Origin: Corallococcus carmarthensis
Lineage (GTDB): Bacteria > Myxococcota > Myxococcia > Myxococcales > Myxococcaceae
Direction: 5' to 3'
Length of the DNA: 64,000 nucleotides
Assembly: GCF_003611695.1 (NCBI RefSeq)
Contig: NZ_RAWE01000006.1
Span: forward strand, 58,734 to 122,733
Part shown: piece by piece, positions 41,401 through 48,863 of the stretch
How the letters are laid out: the number at the start of each line of letters is the position of its first letter
Numbering within the stretch: position 1 is the stretch's first letter
Program-made: the position numbers and the translations under genes
Notes under the pieces: generated by a model
Told to the model about the DNA's origin: nothing
Databases searched by the model: none
What the model saw: only the letters and a program-made list of their open reading frames with translations

Positions 41401-43190
41401 AGTTGATCCAGCGCGTACTGGAGCAGCGGCAGCGAGCCGGGCTCCTGTCCCACGTCCTGGAGCAGCCGGTCCACCAGGCCGGGCTCGAAGCCCAGCCCCA
41501 CCTTGCGCGCGGGACCCTCGATGGCCGCGCGCAGCGCTTCCCCCTGCAGCTCGCTGACGAAGAGGCGATACGCGTCCGAGTACACCACCGCGTCCAGGCG
41601 CGTGCCCCCGGCGTCCACCACCAGGTCCCCGCAGCGCCCCAGGAAGTCCACCTGGAGCGTGGCGAGCACCACCACGCGCCGCTCCGCGTCCCGCGACAGG
41701 CTCCAGAGGTCGGTGGCGAGCGCGCGCCGCGCCTCGGGCGTCAGCGCGGTGAAGAGGTCCTCGAAGGGATCCACGAGCAAGAGCAGCCGGCGCTCCGGAG
41801 GCACCTGGCGCACCTGCTGGAGCACTTCGGCGTGGCCCTGCCCGGGCCGCAAGAGCCGCACCTCCCAGCCGGTGGCCCGCAAGTCGCTGGGCAGGCCGGC
41901 GAGGGCGAGCGAGGACTTGCCGCTGCCCGACACGCCGGCCAGCATCTGGAAGCGCGGGCGCCGGTCCTCCACCGCCTCGTGGACGCGCTGGAGCAGCTCC
42001 CGCTGGAGCGCCTCCCGTCCGAAGAAGAAGCGGCGGTCCTCCTGCCGGAACGGCAGCAGGCCCCGGTAGGGACGCAGGGCCACCGGGCGCGTGTCGCTCC
42101 CGTGCTCCGCGCGGGCGTAGAGCTGGAGCGAGACGTGATCCAACGCAGTGGTGTCGAGCGCGAGCTGGCGCCGGGCGGACCCCACCGCCTCCTCCAGCGA
42201 GGCGGGCGCCACCAGCAGGGACTGGTAGAGGGCGCGGGTGAGCACCACGGAGCCCGGCACGGAGAGCAGCAGGCGGGAGGCCACCACCGCGGGGAGGCCC
42301 GCGCGATGGAGCGCCTGGGCCACGCTGCCCAGGTGGTTGTCCGTCGTGCCCGCGCCGCTCTGGCACGCGCAGAGCACCACCAGCCGCAGCGTCCCCGCGT
42401 AGGGCATCAGCAGCTGGCGCAGCGTCGCGCCGTCCACGAGCTCGGGCTCGCCGCCCTCCCACGACGCGTTCCAGAGCAGGCCATACGTCTGCCCCCGCCG
42501 GCCGCCGTGGCACAGCAGGTGGAGGACGGAGACGGGCTCGCCGGGGCGCTCGAGCGCCTCCTTCAGCGACTCCAGCGAGACGTGCGGCAGGACGTCCCGC
42601 CCAGGCTCGAACGGATACACGCCTTCCTCGCAGGCCGCGCCCAGCTCGCGCAGGTGCGCCCCCGCCGGGACCTGGCCTCCCGCGGCGGACCAGGCGTAGA
42701 GGATGCGGCCCGCGCGGGAGGTGGCCGGGGCGGGCGCGTCCTGGGACGCGGGCCACTCGTAGCGGACGAGCACGCCGGGAAGCTCCGCCACGGTGCGCCC
42801 GGAGGTGCCCAGCGTGAGCAGCTCCCAGGGCAGCGCGTAGAGCTCCGCCGCGGCGAACCGGAAGGTGAGGTGCACCGGGCGGTCCTGCTGGACGGCGGTG
42901 AGGATGTCTCGCGCGTGCGCGTCCCAGCCCACCGCTTCCAGGAAGGCGCGCAGCCGCTCCCCCAGGCGCTGCACCACGTTGCGGTCCGGCTGGGGCCGCT
43001 CCAACTCCGCCAGGTCCGCCAGGAGCGCCGGCTCCCACGCGAGCGCCGCGCGCGCGTAGCTGCCCTGGGCCCGCCGCAGCAGGTACTCCTGGGGCTCCAG
43101 CCGGAAGTGGAACGCGTCCCCGGCCTCGTGCGCGCGCACCAGCTCCAGGAGCAGCTCCAGCGGCGCGGCGCGGGCGTCGGGCGCGCTCAC
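38454..43190 (-). CDS. CHAT-nSTAND-TM-WD40 protein
   Basis: 1578 residues. Order: CHAT protease-like domain (about 60-330) with the catalytic His near 226 (HLLCHGG) and Cys near 274 (VLCACQSG); a STAND-type NTPase (about 365-790) with Walker A GVSGSGKSS near 420 and Walker B LLLLVDPFEDLF; one transmembrane helix near 800-820 (LLVAALVVAGVMAGLAW); and 15 WD40 repeats (about 897-1523), each near 41 residues and ending in variants of TARLW. STAND proteins with protease-like effectors act as ligand-triggered switches, often in defence or cell death. The start overlaps the binding-protein gene (ATGA), so it belongs to the operon from 46706. Confidence 0.93.
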   Translation of the reverse strand: MSAPDARAAPLELLLELVRAHEAGDAFHFRLEPQEYLLRRAQGSYARAALAWEPALLADLAELERPQPDRNVVQRLGERLRAFLEAVGWDAHARDILTAVQQDRPVHLTFRFAAAELYALPWELLTLGTSGRTVAELPGVLVRYEWPASQDAPAPATSRAGRILYAWSAAGGQVPAGAHLRELGAACEEGVYPFEPGRDVLPHVSLESLKEALERPGEPVSVLHLLCHGGRRGQTYGLLWNASWEGGEPELVDGATLRQLLMPYAGTLRLVVLCACQSGAGTTDNHLGSVAQALHRAGLPAVVASRLLLSVPGSVVLTRALYQSLLVAPASLEEAVGSARRQLALDTTALDHVSLQLYARAEHGSDTRPVALRPYRGLLPFRQEDRRFFFGREALQRELLQRVHEAVEDRRPRFQMLAGVSGSGKSSLALAGLPSDLRATGWEVRLLRPGQGHAEVLQQVRQVPPERRLLLLVDPFEDLFTALTPEARRALATDLWSLSRDAERRVVVLATLQVDFLGRCGDLVVDAGGTRLDAVVYSDAYRLFVSELQGEALRAAIEGPARKVGLGFEPGLVDRLLQDVGQEPGSLPLLQYALDQLWEEREGPLLTHRAYAALGGVAGALKRVANRLYAALSPGEQRQARRLLVELVDFQQGPAPGMRGRVRQRHLRPTLPEPRADFDRVLGTLLTARLLTRDEDAAGVEWLQLSHASLLRTWPELAEWARADQERLQHFRELQSWAHAWLAHRGEPDGGAPYLLSGSRLGYAQDILRRYSEEPGEDVLQLLDASVATAEAQDASARRRLVRLLVAALVVAGVMAGLAWSARQLEARARSERQEAQRYAQRARDLVLLDVARKLRRDNPTLALLMLREVQQPGQLQGWAQDVSEVLQEPLSRAVLRGHTQAVVHVEVSPDGQRVVTASKDGTARLWRTDGEGEPLVLAGHEGPVYHATFSPSGGLTVLTSSHDGTARLWSTSDGTLLRTFRHRGVVQWGAISPDGRWVATASRDGLARLWPLETADGPREVPHWGPVQTVAFSPDGKRLVTASQDGTARIVSVRTPEPPRELPHPAPVTSATFDPEGTHVLTVARDGIARVWPVNGAQGPVLLKGHQGELTTARFSPDGQWVVTASLDNTARVWRADGRGEPRVLRGHQGAVRMATFGGPLGEWILTVSSDTTARLWSTREDAPPRLLTGHRSTVLWGGFGPDGKQAVTASIDATARVWRLDAPRDSLPLQEPGGFVWSVAVGPDGTQVATASQDGAVRLWSEDGRLVRVLRGHAQDVRSVVFSPDGRWLLTASLDGTARLWPSDGSVEGRRVLVAQREPFFGAAFSPDGLWVALASSPRATRILRVDGTRAPLPLEGHGDQVRSVAFSADGRRLITASQDGTARIWSAEGRLLATLYGHDDWVLSAAFHPKAADQVLTSSQDGTARIWTVENGRVRGAHAILPHEAPVPWAAWSPDGSRLVTACADGRARVWLAAGPLEPYLVLSAHEGEVTSAVFSPRPEEPRLVTGSTDGSARVWRPREPLPVDRLQEKLQAASSACLTPGERRGHLGDLPARAWEATVECERRHGRTPLPDAP

Positions 43191-44383
43191 GGCGGAGGGG
43201 CCACCGCGGGCTGCCCGTCCTGCCGCACCAGCCTGCCGTCCAGGTCGTAGATGGAGCTGGCCTGCTCCAGGAAGTGGAAGGGGAGCTTCACGTCCAGCTG
43301 GCGCGCCCGCCGCAGGTTGATGGCGAGGTCCGGCGGGGAGATGACCCCCATGGGCAGCCGCGACGCCGGCAGCCGCGACCCCAGCACCTCCAGCACGTAG
43401 CGCGCGCCCAGCTGACCGGCGCTCTTGAAGGGCACGCCAATGGACATGACCGCGCTGGCGCTCCCCTCGCGCACGGCCTCGCGCACGGAGCCCAGCACCG
43501 GAATGCCCTCGGAGAGCCCGTCGATGCGCTCCAGCTCGTCGTAGACGGCCGAGGACGTGGTGACCCAGAAGAGGCTGTGCCTGCCCTCCGGATCAATGAG
43601 CCGCATCGCGTGGGCCATCCGGGGCACCTGCTCGGAGAGCATCGCCTCCGCGCTGCGCTTGCCGTCCACCGCCAGCTCCAGCAACTGGAAGCCGTCCCGG
43701 GCCGCCAGCCGCCGCATGGCCTCCGCCTCCACCTCCACGGTGCTCTGGTTGCGGCGGTCGTACACCACCGTCAGCACCTTCAGCGGGCCCAGCAGCTCCT
43801 GGAGGTAGTGCAGCTGCACGTCCGGAGAGAGGGACAGCGAGACGAAGGCCATGTTGCCCGGCTTGGCCTGCCGCGAGGCCCCTTCCTCGAAGCCGAGCCA
43901 CAGCTCCGGCGCCTTGCAGAGCGCCACCACCGGCGTGGGCTGATTGCCGAACCGGTTGTAGAGGAAGCGCGTCGCGTCCGAGCCCAGGCCGACGACCAGG
44001 TCGAACTGCCCGGAGTCCGCCAGCGCCAGCATGCGCTCCTGCTCCTGCCGGCCCGTGCCCAGCTTGTGCAGCGTGAGCTCCACCCGCACGCGCCCGTCGC
44101 GCAAGACGGGCAGCATGCCCTCGAGGATCCAGTTGAGGCTGCTCTGCGCCACGGTGAGCAGCACCAGCACCTCGCGCACCTGCTCCCGCGGCGTGGGAGG
44201 CCGTTCGTGCGCGACGCGGATCCGCTCCGCGGACGCCTCCACCTTCCAGCCACGAAGCGATTCGGGGGGCAGGTCTACCCAGGCGGAGAGGTCCTCCGGC
44301 TGCGCGGAGGCCGGCAGGGGCATGACGAGGAGGAGCAGCAGGCCCACGAGCCATCCGGCCCGTGTGGGGGTGACGTCACGCAT
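43187..44383 (-). CDS. ABC-type periplasmic binding protein (TrpX/COG2984-like)
   Basis: 398 residues with a signal peptide (1-27, ending ASA). The two-lobed periplasmic-binding fold resembles COG2984/ABC_sub_bind proteins: DLVVGLGSDATRFLYNR, VSLSLSPDVQLHYLQELLGPLKVLT in part, and SIGVPFKSAGQLGARYVLEVL near the end. It overlaps the sensor-MFS gene by 8 bases and the CHAT gene by 4 (ATGA). No permease or ABC ATPase gene lies in this operon, so it may deliver ligand to the sensors or the MFS part and not to an ABC transporter. Confidence 0.82.
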   Translation of the reverse strand: MRDVTPTRAGWLVGLLLLLVMPLPASAQPEDLSAWVDLPPESLRGWKVEASAERIRVAHERPPTPREQVREVLVLLTVAQSSLNWILEGMLPVLRDGRVRVELTLHKLGTGRQEQERMLALADSGQFDLVVGLGSDATRFLYNRFGNQPTPVVALCKAPELWLGFEEGASRQAKPGNMAFVSLSLSPDVQLHYLQELLGPLKVLTVVYDRRNQSTVEVEAEAMRRLAARDGFQLLELAVDGKRSAEAMLSEQVPRMAHAMRLIDPEGRHSLFWVTTSSAVYDELERIDGLSEGIPVLGSVREAVREGSASAVMSIGVPFKSAGQLGARYVLEVLGSRLPASRLPMGVISPPDLAINLRRARQLDVKLPFHFLEQASSIYDLDGRLVRQDGQPAVAPPP

Positions 44384-46706
44384 GGCGGGCCTCGCGCCCG
44401 GGCAGGCCCCGGGTCAGCCAGAAGTACGCGGCGCCCAGCAGGAGCACTCCGGCGCCCAGCCCTCCGAGCACCTGGAGCGGCTCCGAAGGCAGGTGCCAGA
44501 GCGCGCTCACGGCCAGGGGCCCCAGGCACTGCCCGAGCGCGCCAACGACCGGGGTGATGGACGGCGGGCCCCGCTCCCGCGCGAGGCCTTCCCCGGGGCC
44601 TTGGGATCGGGGGCGCTTGAGGCAGGCCTGGATGAGCGCGTGGCAGAGGCCCCAGAGCCCCAACGCCAGCACGAACACGGGCTCCAGCGCTCCCGCCATC
44701 CCCAGCGCCAACAACGCGACGCCCATCCCCAGCACGCCGCCCTGCAACAGCCTCCGGGTCCTGGCGGTGCGCGGCGGCGGCAGGACATGGCAGAGCAGCG
44801 CTCCCAGCGCATGGAGGGCCAGGAGCTGGCCGATGCGGTCCGCGTCCTCGCCCTGGCCCGAAAGCCACAAGGGCAGCGCGAAGCAGAGGACGCCCCCGCG
44901 AACGAGCAGGGAGGGAAGGCCGACGAGCAACAGCGCCGGGAGGTGCTCGCGCGGGCTCCCGGTGCTCGACGGGAGCGGTGGAGGCGCGAGCCAGGAGAGG
45001 GAGGCCCGGAAGGGACCGGGCCCGCGGGATTTGTCCCGCGCATCCAGCGGGGGCAACCACAGCCGCGCGTACGCAAGCGCGGCCAGGGCGCAGAGGCCGC
45101 CGCACAGGAACGCCGCGCGAGGGCCCAGGTGGGCCGCCAGCAGGGCGCCCAGCACCGTGCCGCCGAGCAGCCCGCCGCAGCGGGACAGGGCGAGGCGCGA
45201 GCCGTGGGCTGGGGGCTGCTGGGGGTGGAAGACCGCGAGGAGGTACGCCCGGTTTCCGGCGGCGAGCGCTCCGTGCCCGAGGCCCGAGAGGCAGCGCAGC
45301 AGCAGCCACAGGCGGAAGTCCCCGGTCCACGCCATCAGCAACAGGGGCGCGGCCGACAGCAGCAGGGCGCCCATCAGGAAGCGGCCGGGGCCCAGGTCGC
45401 GGATGGAGCGCTCGGAGTAGAGGTGCGCCAGCGCGCTGGCGCCATGGAAGGCGAAGAAGAGCAGCGCGGCGCCCCCGCCCGGATGGAGCGCCTCCGCGGA
45501 GGTGGCGAGGAAGGCCAGGGGGAGTCCGTCCAGGAAGGCCCCGAGGAACGCGAGGGGCTGGAGCCGGTCCACCGCGCCGTGCTCGAAGGCACGCGGCCGT
45601 GTCTCGCGCCGGGGCAGGGGCGCGAAGGCCCTCAGCACGAGCAGGCCCAGCAGGCCGCAGGCCACGAAGAGGAAGAGGAAGCCGCGGCACCCGCGCCAGA
45701 GCCGGTCGTCGAGCGCGCCCTTCGCGGCGCCCACCTCCAGCCGCACGGGGAGGCTCCAGGGCCCTTCTGTCAGCTCCAGGTCGATGGTGTACTTGAAGCG
45801 CTCATGCCCGGGCGCCCCCGCTCCCGAGCCGGCCTGGACCAGCACCCGCTCATCCGCGATGAGCGCGAGCGAGCCCAGGTCCGTGTTGGAGCGCTGGTAG
45901 TCCTCCAGCAGCGTGTCCAGCCCGCGCAGGTGGGAGAGCGTCAGCCCCAGCCGCGCCGCCTCGTTCAGCCGCCGCGCCAGTGAATGGGCCAGGCTGCTGG
46001 TCCGCTGCTGGAGGCCGTCCGAGTAGAGGTCCACCAGCGCCAGCGAGGTGGCCAGGGTCATCACGCCGAAGCCGGCGCTGAAGGCCAGGCCCAGCCAGCG
46101 CCGGGGCCGCCGCATCCACAGCCGCTGCGCCCCCAGGACGAACGCCACCTGGAACACCAGACAGCCTCCCAGCAGGGTGAAGAGGGCCTGGAAGCGCTGG
46201 AGCACGCGCAGGTCCACGGCCTGCCGGGACATCACCAGCTCCAGGCGGCCCACCACGCCGAAGCGGTCGGAGAGCGGCAGCGCCACGCGGAACGCGCGCG
46301 CGTCCTCCGTCACCTCGAAGCGCTGGCCGGGAGGGGAGGGCACGCGGCGGGGAAGGGGGAGCGCGCTTTGTTCCCCGGGAGGTTCGGAGAAGAGGATTCG
46401 GCCCCGGGCATCCAGGACACGGACCGCCTCCAGCGTGGGATCCGCCTCGCGCAGCGCGCGGGCCAGGTGGTGGAAGCCGGTGAACTGCTCCAGCGCCACG
46501 CCCACGCGCAGGAACATCTCCACGGGCCCCTGGATGACCGCGCCCTGCGCCGCCAGCCGCTCGAACTGGAGGTGGGCATAGCCGCGCTGCGCCTCTCTCA
46601 GCCCCACGGCGACGACCCCGCCGAGCGACGCGGCCAGCACCAGCAGGAGGGCGCCAAGCCGGGCCCGGCGCAGCCCGCGTCCGTGCCGGAGGAAATGGGC
46701 AGACAT
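44376..46706 (-). CDS. Two-sensor/MFS transporter fusion
   Basis: 776 residues from the ATG at 46706; the longer frame upstream is not coding in character. N-terminal helix (about 12-35), an extracytoplasmic sensor-like domain (~40-155), a second helix (about 165-185), a further helix pair framing a second extracytoplasmic domain (~235-345, TLSHLRGLDTLLEDYQRSN), then a membrane domain of about 11-12 helices (~345-770) of major-facilitator type (LLRCLSGLGHGALAAGNRAYL). Sensor domains fused to an MFS carrier are unusual. It starts the leftward operon, divergent from the porin gene. Confidence 0.75.
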   Translation of the reverse strand: MSAHFLRHGRGLRRARLGALLLVLAASLGGVVAVGLREAQRGYAHLQFERLAAQGAVIQGPVEMFLRVGVALEQFTGFHHLARALREADPTLEAVRVLDARGRILFSEPPGEQSALPLPRRVPSPPGQRFEVTEDARAFRVALPLSDRFGVVGRLELVMSRQAVDLRVLQRFQALFTLLGGCLVFQVAFVLGAQRLWMRRPRRWLGLAFSAGFGVMTLATSLALVDLYSDGLQQRTSSLAHSLARRLNEAARLGLTLSHLRGLDTLLEDYQRSNTDLGSLALIADERVLVQAGSGAGAPGHERFKYTIDLELTEGPWSLPVRLEVGAAKGALDDRLWRGCRGFLFLFVACGLLGLLVLRAFAPLPRRETRPRAFEHGAVDRLQPLAFLGAFLDGLPLAFLATSAEALHPGGGAALLFFAFHGASALAHLYSERSIRDLGPGRFLMGALLLSAAPLLLMAWTGDFRLWLLLRCLSGLGHGALAAGNRAYLLAVFHPQQPPAHGSRLALSRCGGLLGGTVLGALLAAHLGPRAAFLCGGLCALAALAYARLWLPPLDARDKSRGPGPFRASLSWLAPPPLPSSTGSPREHLPALLLVGLPSLLVRGGVLCFALPLWLSGQGEDADRIGQLLALHALGALLCHVLPPPRTARTRRLLQGGVLGMGVALLALGMAGALEPVFVLALGLWGLCHALIQACLKRPRSQGPGEGLARERGPPSITPVVGALGQCLGPLAVSALWHLPSEPLQVLGGLGAGVLLLGAAYFWLTRGLPGREARHA

Positions 46707-46834
46707 GGATCCTCTCGAAAGGCGTGGCGCCGTGGACGGAAGAAAGCCGGGCCGCGCGGGTGACTTCCGAGGACGGCCCCGGGACGTCAGGTGTGAAGTT
46801 TCACAAAGACAACCATGCGGACGTCGTGCTGGGC
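46707..46834. promoter_or_regulatory. Shared divergent promoter region
   Basis: 128 bases separate the starts of the two divergent operons, so their control is probably linked. An AT-richer stretch, GTGAAGTTTCACAAAGAC (46792-46809), includes the palindrome TGAAGTTTCA (46793-46802), a candidate operator. Confidence 0.4.
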
Positions 46835-48091
46835 ATGAACGAACTCCGCGGGCCCGGCCCCTTTTTTCTGTCTGTCTTTGTCGCGGTGCTCCTGCTGCCC
46901 CCTGGCTCCCGGGCGGACACACCGGCCCCGGGCGGCGTCGCCGTCCTCCAGGGCCGCGATGGCCGGTCCACCCTGCGCGTGGGCATGAACCTCCAGTCGG
47001 ACCTGCGCCTGCACCCCACCGACGAGGGGTGGGACAGCACCTTCCTGGTCCGCCGCGCACGGCTGAACCTCACGGGGACGCTGGCGTCCTTCGCGGACGT
47101 GCGGCTCATCGCCGACGTGGGCCAGTTCAACACGCCGCTCTTCCAGGACGCGTGGCTGGAGCTGCGCGCCGCTCCCTGGCTCCGGCTGCGGGCCGGCAGG
47201 CTCAAGGTCCCCTTCGGCTACGAGTGGCTGGAGACGTCCTCCGTCTTCCTCGACTTCGTGGAGCAGTCGCTGCTCTACACGCTGGTGCTGCCCCGGTACG
47301 ACCAGGGCCTGGCGCTCCATGGCGAGCTCGCGGATCAGCGCGTGGAGTACTGGCTGGGACTCTTCAACGAGGCCAGCAGCAAGGCGCGCGACGAGGACCG
47401 CGGGAAGATGCTGGCGGGCCGCCTCTCCGTGTCACCGCTGGAGGGCCTCTCCGTCGCGGTGAGCGCCACGCACGCGCTGGGGGACAACCTGCCCGAGGAG
47501 GCCCGGGGCAAGCTGGCCACCGGCTACGCCTTCCTCACGTCTCCCCAGTACAAGGTCACGTATGCCACGGGCGCTTCGGGCCTGTACGTGGGCCCCGCGG
47601 ATTGGCGCCTGGGCGCCGACGCCGTCTCCTTCCAGGGCCCCACCTCGCTGAAGGTGGAGTACGCGCGCTTCCATGCTTCCACGCGCGAGGGCTGGCTCCA
47701 GGCCTCGGACGTCGGCAACGACGCGCGGCGCGTCCACCTGCCGGGGCTGCGCTCCCAGGCCGTGTACGCGTCCGGGACGTGGGTGCTGACCGGGGAGAAG
47801 CGGGTGGAGCGCGGCGTGGAGCCCTCCAGTCCCTTCGATCCCTCGGCGGGCCGGTACGGGGCGGGCGCGTGGGAGGTGGGGCTGCGCTACGGGGTCGCCC
47901 AACTGAAGTTCGACGGCCTGCCCGGACACGACGGCCCTTCCGTGGAGCGCATCCAGGAGCTGACCGCGGGCCTCAACTGGTACCTCAACACGTCCACCCG
48001 CTGGATGTTCAACGCCAGCCGGTACCGGTTCTCCCAGGGGCAGCCGTCCTTCGACGAGTTCCTCATGCGGATCCAGTGGTCCTTCTTCTGA
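46835..48091 (+). CDS. Phosphate-selective porin O/P-like outer-membrane protein
   Basis: 418 residues from the ATG at 46835. After a signal peptide (1-~27) the protein is beta-strand rich, with the OprO/P-like region VRRARLNLTGTLASFADVRLIADVG, GRLKVPFGYEWLETSS and a C-terminal strand ending in Phe (MRIQWSFF), as needed for outer-membrane assembly. OprP/OprO porins pass phosphate or polyphosphate; here the anion or other ligand is unknown. First gene of the rightward operon. Confidence 0.85.
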   Translation: MNELRGPGPFFLSVFVAVLLLPPGSRADTPAPGGVAVLQGRDGRSTLRVGMNLQSDLRLHPTDEGWDSTFLVRRARLNLTGTLASFADVRLIADVGQFNTPLFQDAWLELRAAPWLRLRAGRLKVPFGYEWLETSSVFLDFVEQSLLYTLVLPRYDQGLALHGELADQRVEYWLGLFNEASSKARDEDRGKMLAGRLSVSPLEGLSVAVSATHALGDNLPEEARGKLATGYAFLTSPQYKVTYATGASGLYVGPADWRLGADAVSFQGPTSLKVEYARFHASTREGWLQASDVGNDARRVHLPGLRSQAVYASGTWVLTGEKRVERGVEPSSPFDPSAGRYGAGAWEVGLRYGVAQLKFDGLPGHDGPSVERIQELTAGLNWYLNTSTRWMFNASRYRFSQGQPSFDEFLMRIQWSFF

Positions 48092-48107
48092 AGGGGAGGG
48101 CAGGGCC

Positions 48108-48863
48108 ATGAGTCTGTTCTTCAAGCTGGGGGCCGCGACCGCGGCCATCCTGTGCTTCTCCATCGCGCTGATCGTCCTGCTCAACTACGCCAAGTTCGAG
48201 ACGACGCTCGGCGAGCTGCAACGCTCGCGGCTGCGCGTGCTCGCGCTGGACGCGAAGGCCTCCACGGAGGCGGCCATCGACCTGGGCCTGGCCCTGCCCG
48301 CCGCGCGGGACGCCCAGCAGATCCTCACCCGGGTCTCCGCCATGGACCCGGACATCCGGGGCGTCGTCATCCTGGACCGCCGGGGCACGGTGCTGTTCCA
48401 GAGCGGGCTGCACGCCACCACCCACCTGCCCGGCTCCGCCCGCGAGCGCGCGGTCTGGTTCGAGGAAGCCGCCGCGGCGCGCGACGGCACCTGGAACCGC
48501 ACGGACAGCACGGCGCTGCTGGTGGGCGCGCCCATCCTCAATCCCTTCAGCCAGCCCGTGGGGTTCGTGCTCATCGCCTATGACCGCCGGGCGCTGGATG
48601 CGCGCGCGGGCGTCTTCCTCCACACGTTCGCCCGGCAGGCGCTGTGGCCGCTGGCCTGCGGCTTCACGCTGGTCTGCGCCCTGATGTGGGGCTTGCTCAA
48701 GCCCCTGGGCCAGCGGTTCCAGGCCATGGAGAAGACCTTTCGCGGGATGGAGGGCCCGGCGCACGCGGCCCCGGCGGACGAGGACGTGCGCGCGTTCGAT
48801 GCGCGCTACCAGGAAGCCTCCCAGGCCCTGGCCCGTGCGGAGCAGTCCCTGGAGGGCACATGA
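48108..48863 (+). CDS. Membrane sensor protein with Cache-like periplasmic domain
   Basis: 251 residues: helix 1 (about 6-28), an extracytoplasmic domain of about 130 residues (ILTRVSAMDPDIRGVVILD, GTVLFQSG) of the single-Cache type, helix 2 (about 178-202), and a cytoplasmic HAMP-like helical tail. No output domain is attached. Its stop overlaps the start of the next gene (ATGA), so it may be a subunit of, or an extra sensor for, the sensor-MFS protein. Confidence 0.75.
   Translation: MSLFFKLGAATAAILCFSIALIVLLNYAKFETTLGELQRSRLRVLALDAKASTEAAIDLGLALPAARDAQQILTRVSAMDPDIRGVVILDRRGTVLFQSGLHATTHLPGSARERAVWFEEAAAARDGTWNRTDSTALLVGAPILNPFSQPVGFVLIAYDRRALDARAGVFLHTFARQALWPLACGFTLVCALMWGLLKPLGQRFQAMEKTFRGMEGPAHAAPADEDVRAFDARYQEASQALARAEQSLEGT

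Noticed and set aside
40959..43250. 763-codon open frame on the plus strand
   Set aside because: It is the exact antisense of the CHAT-STAND gene; GC-rich third positions keep antisense frames open, and it has no recognisable domain.
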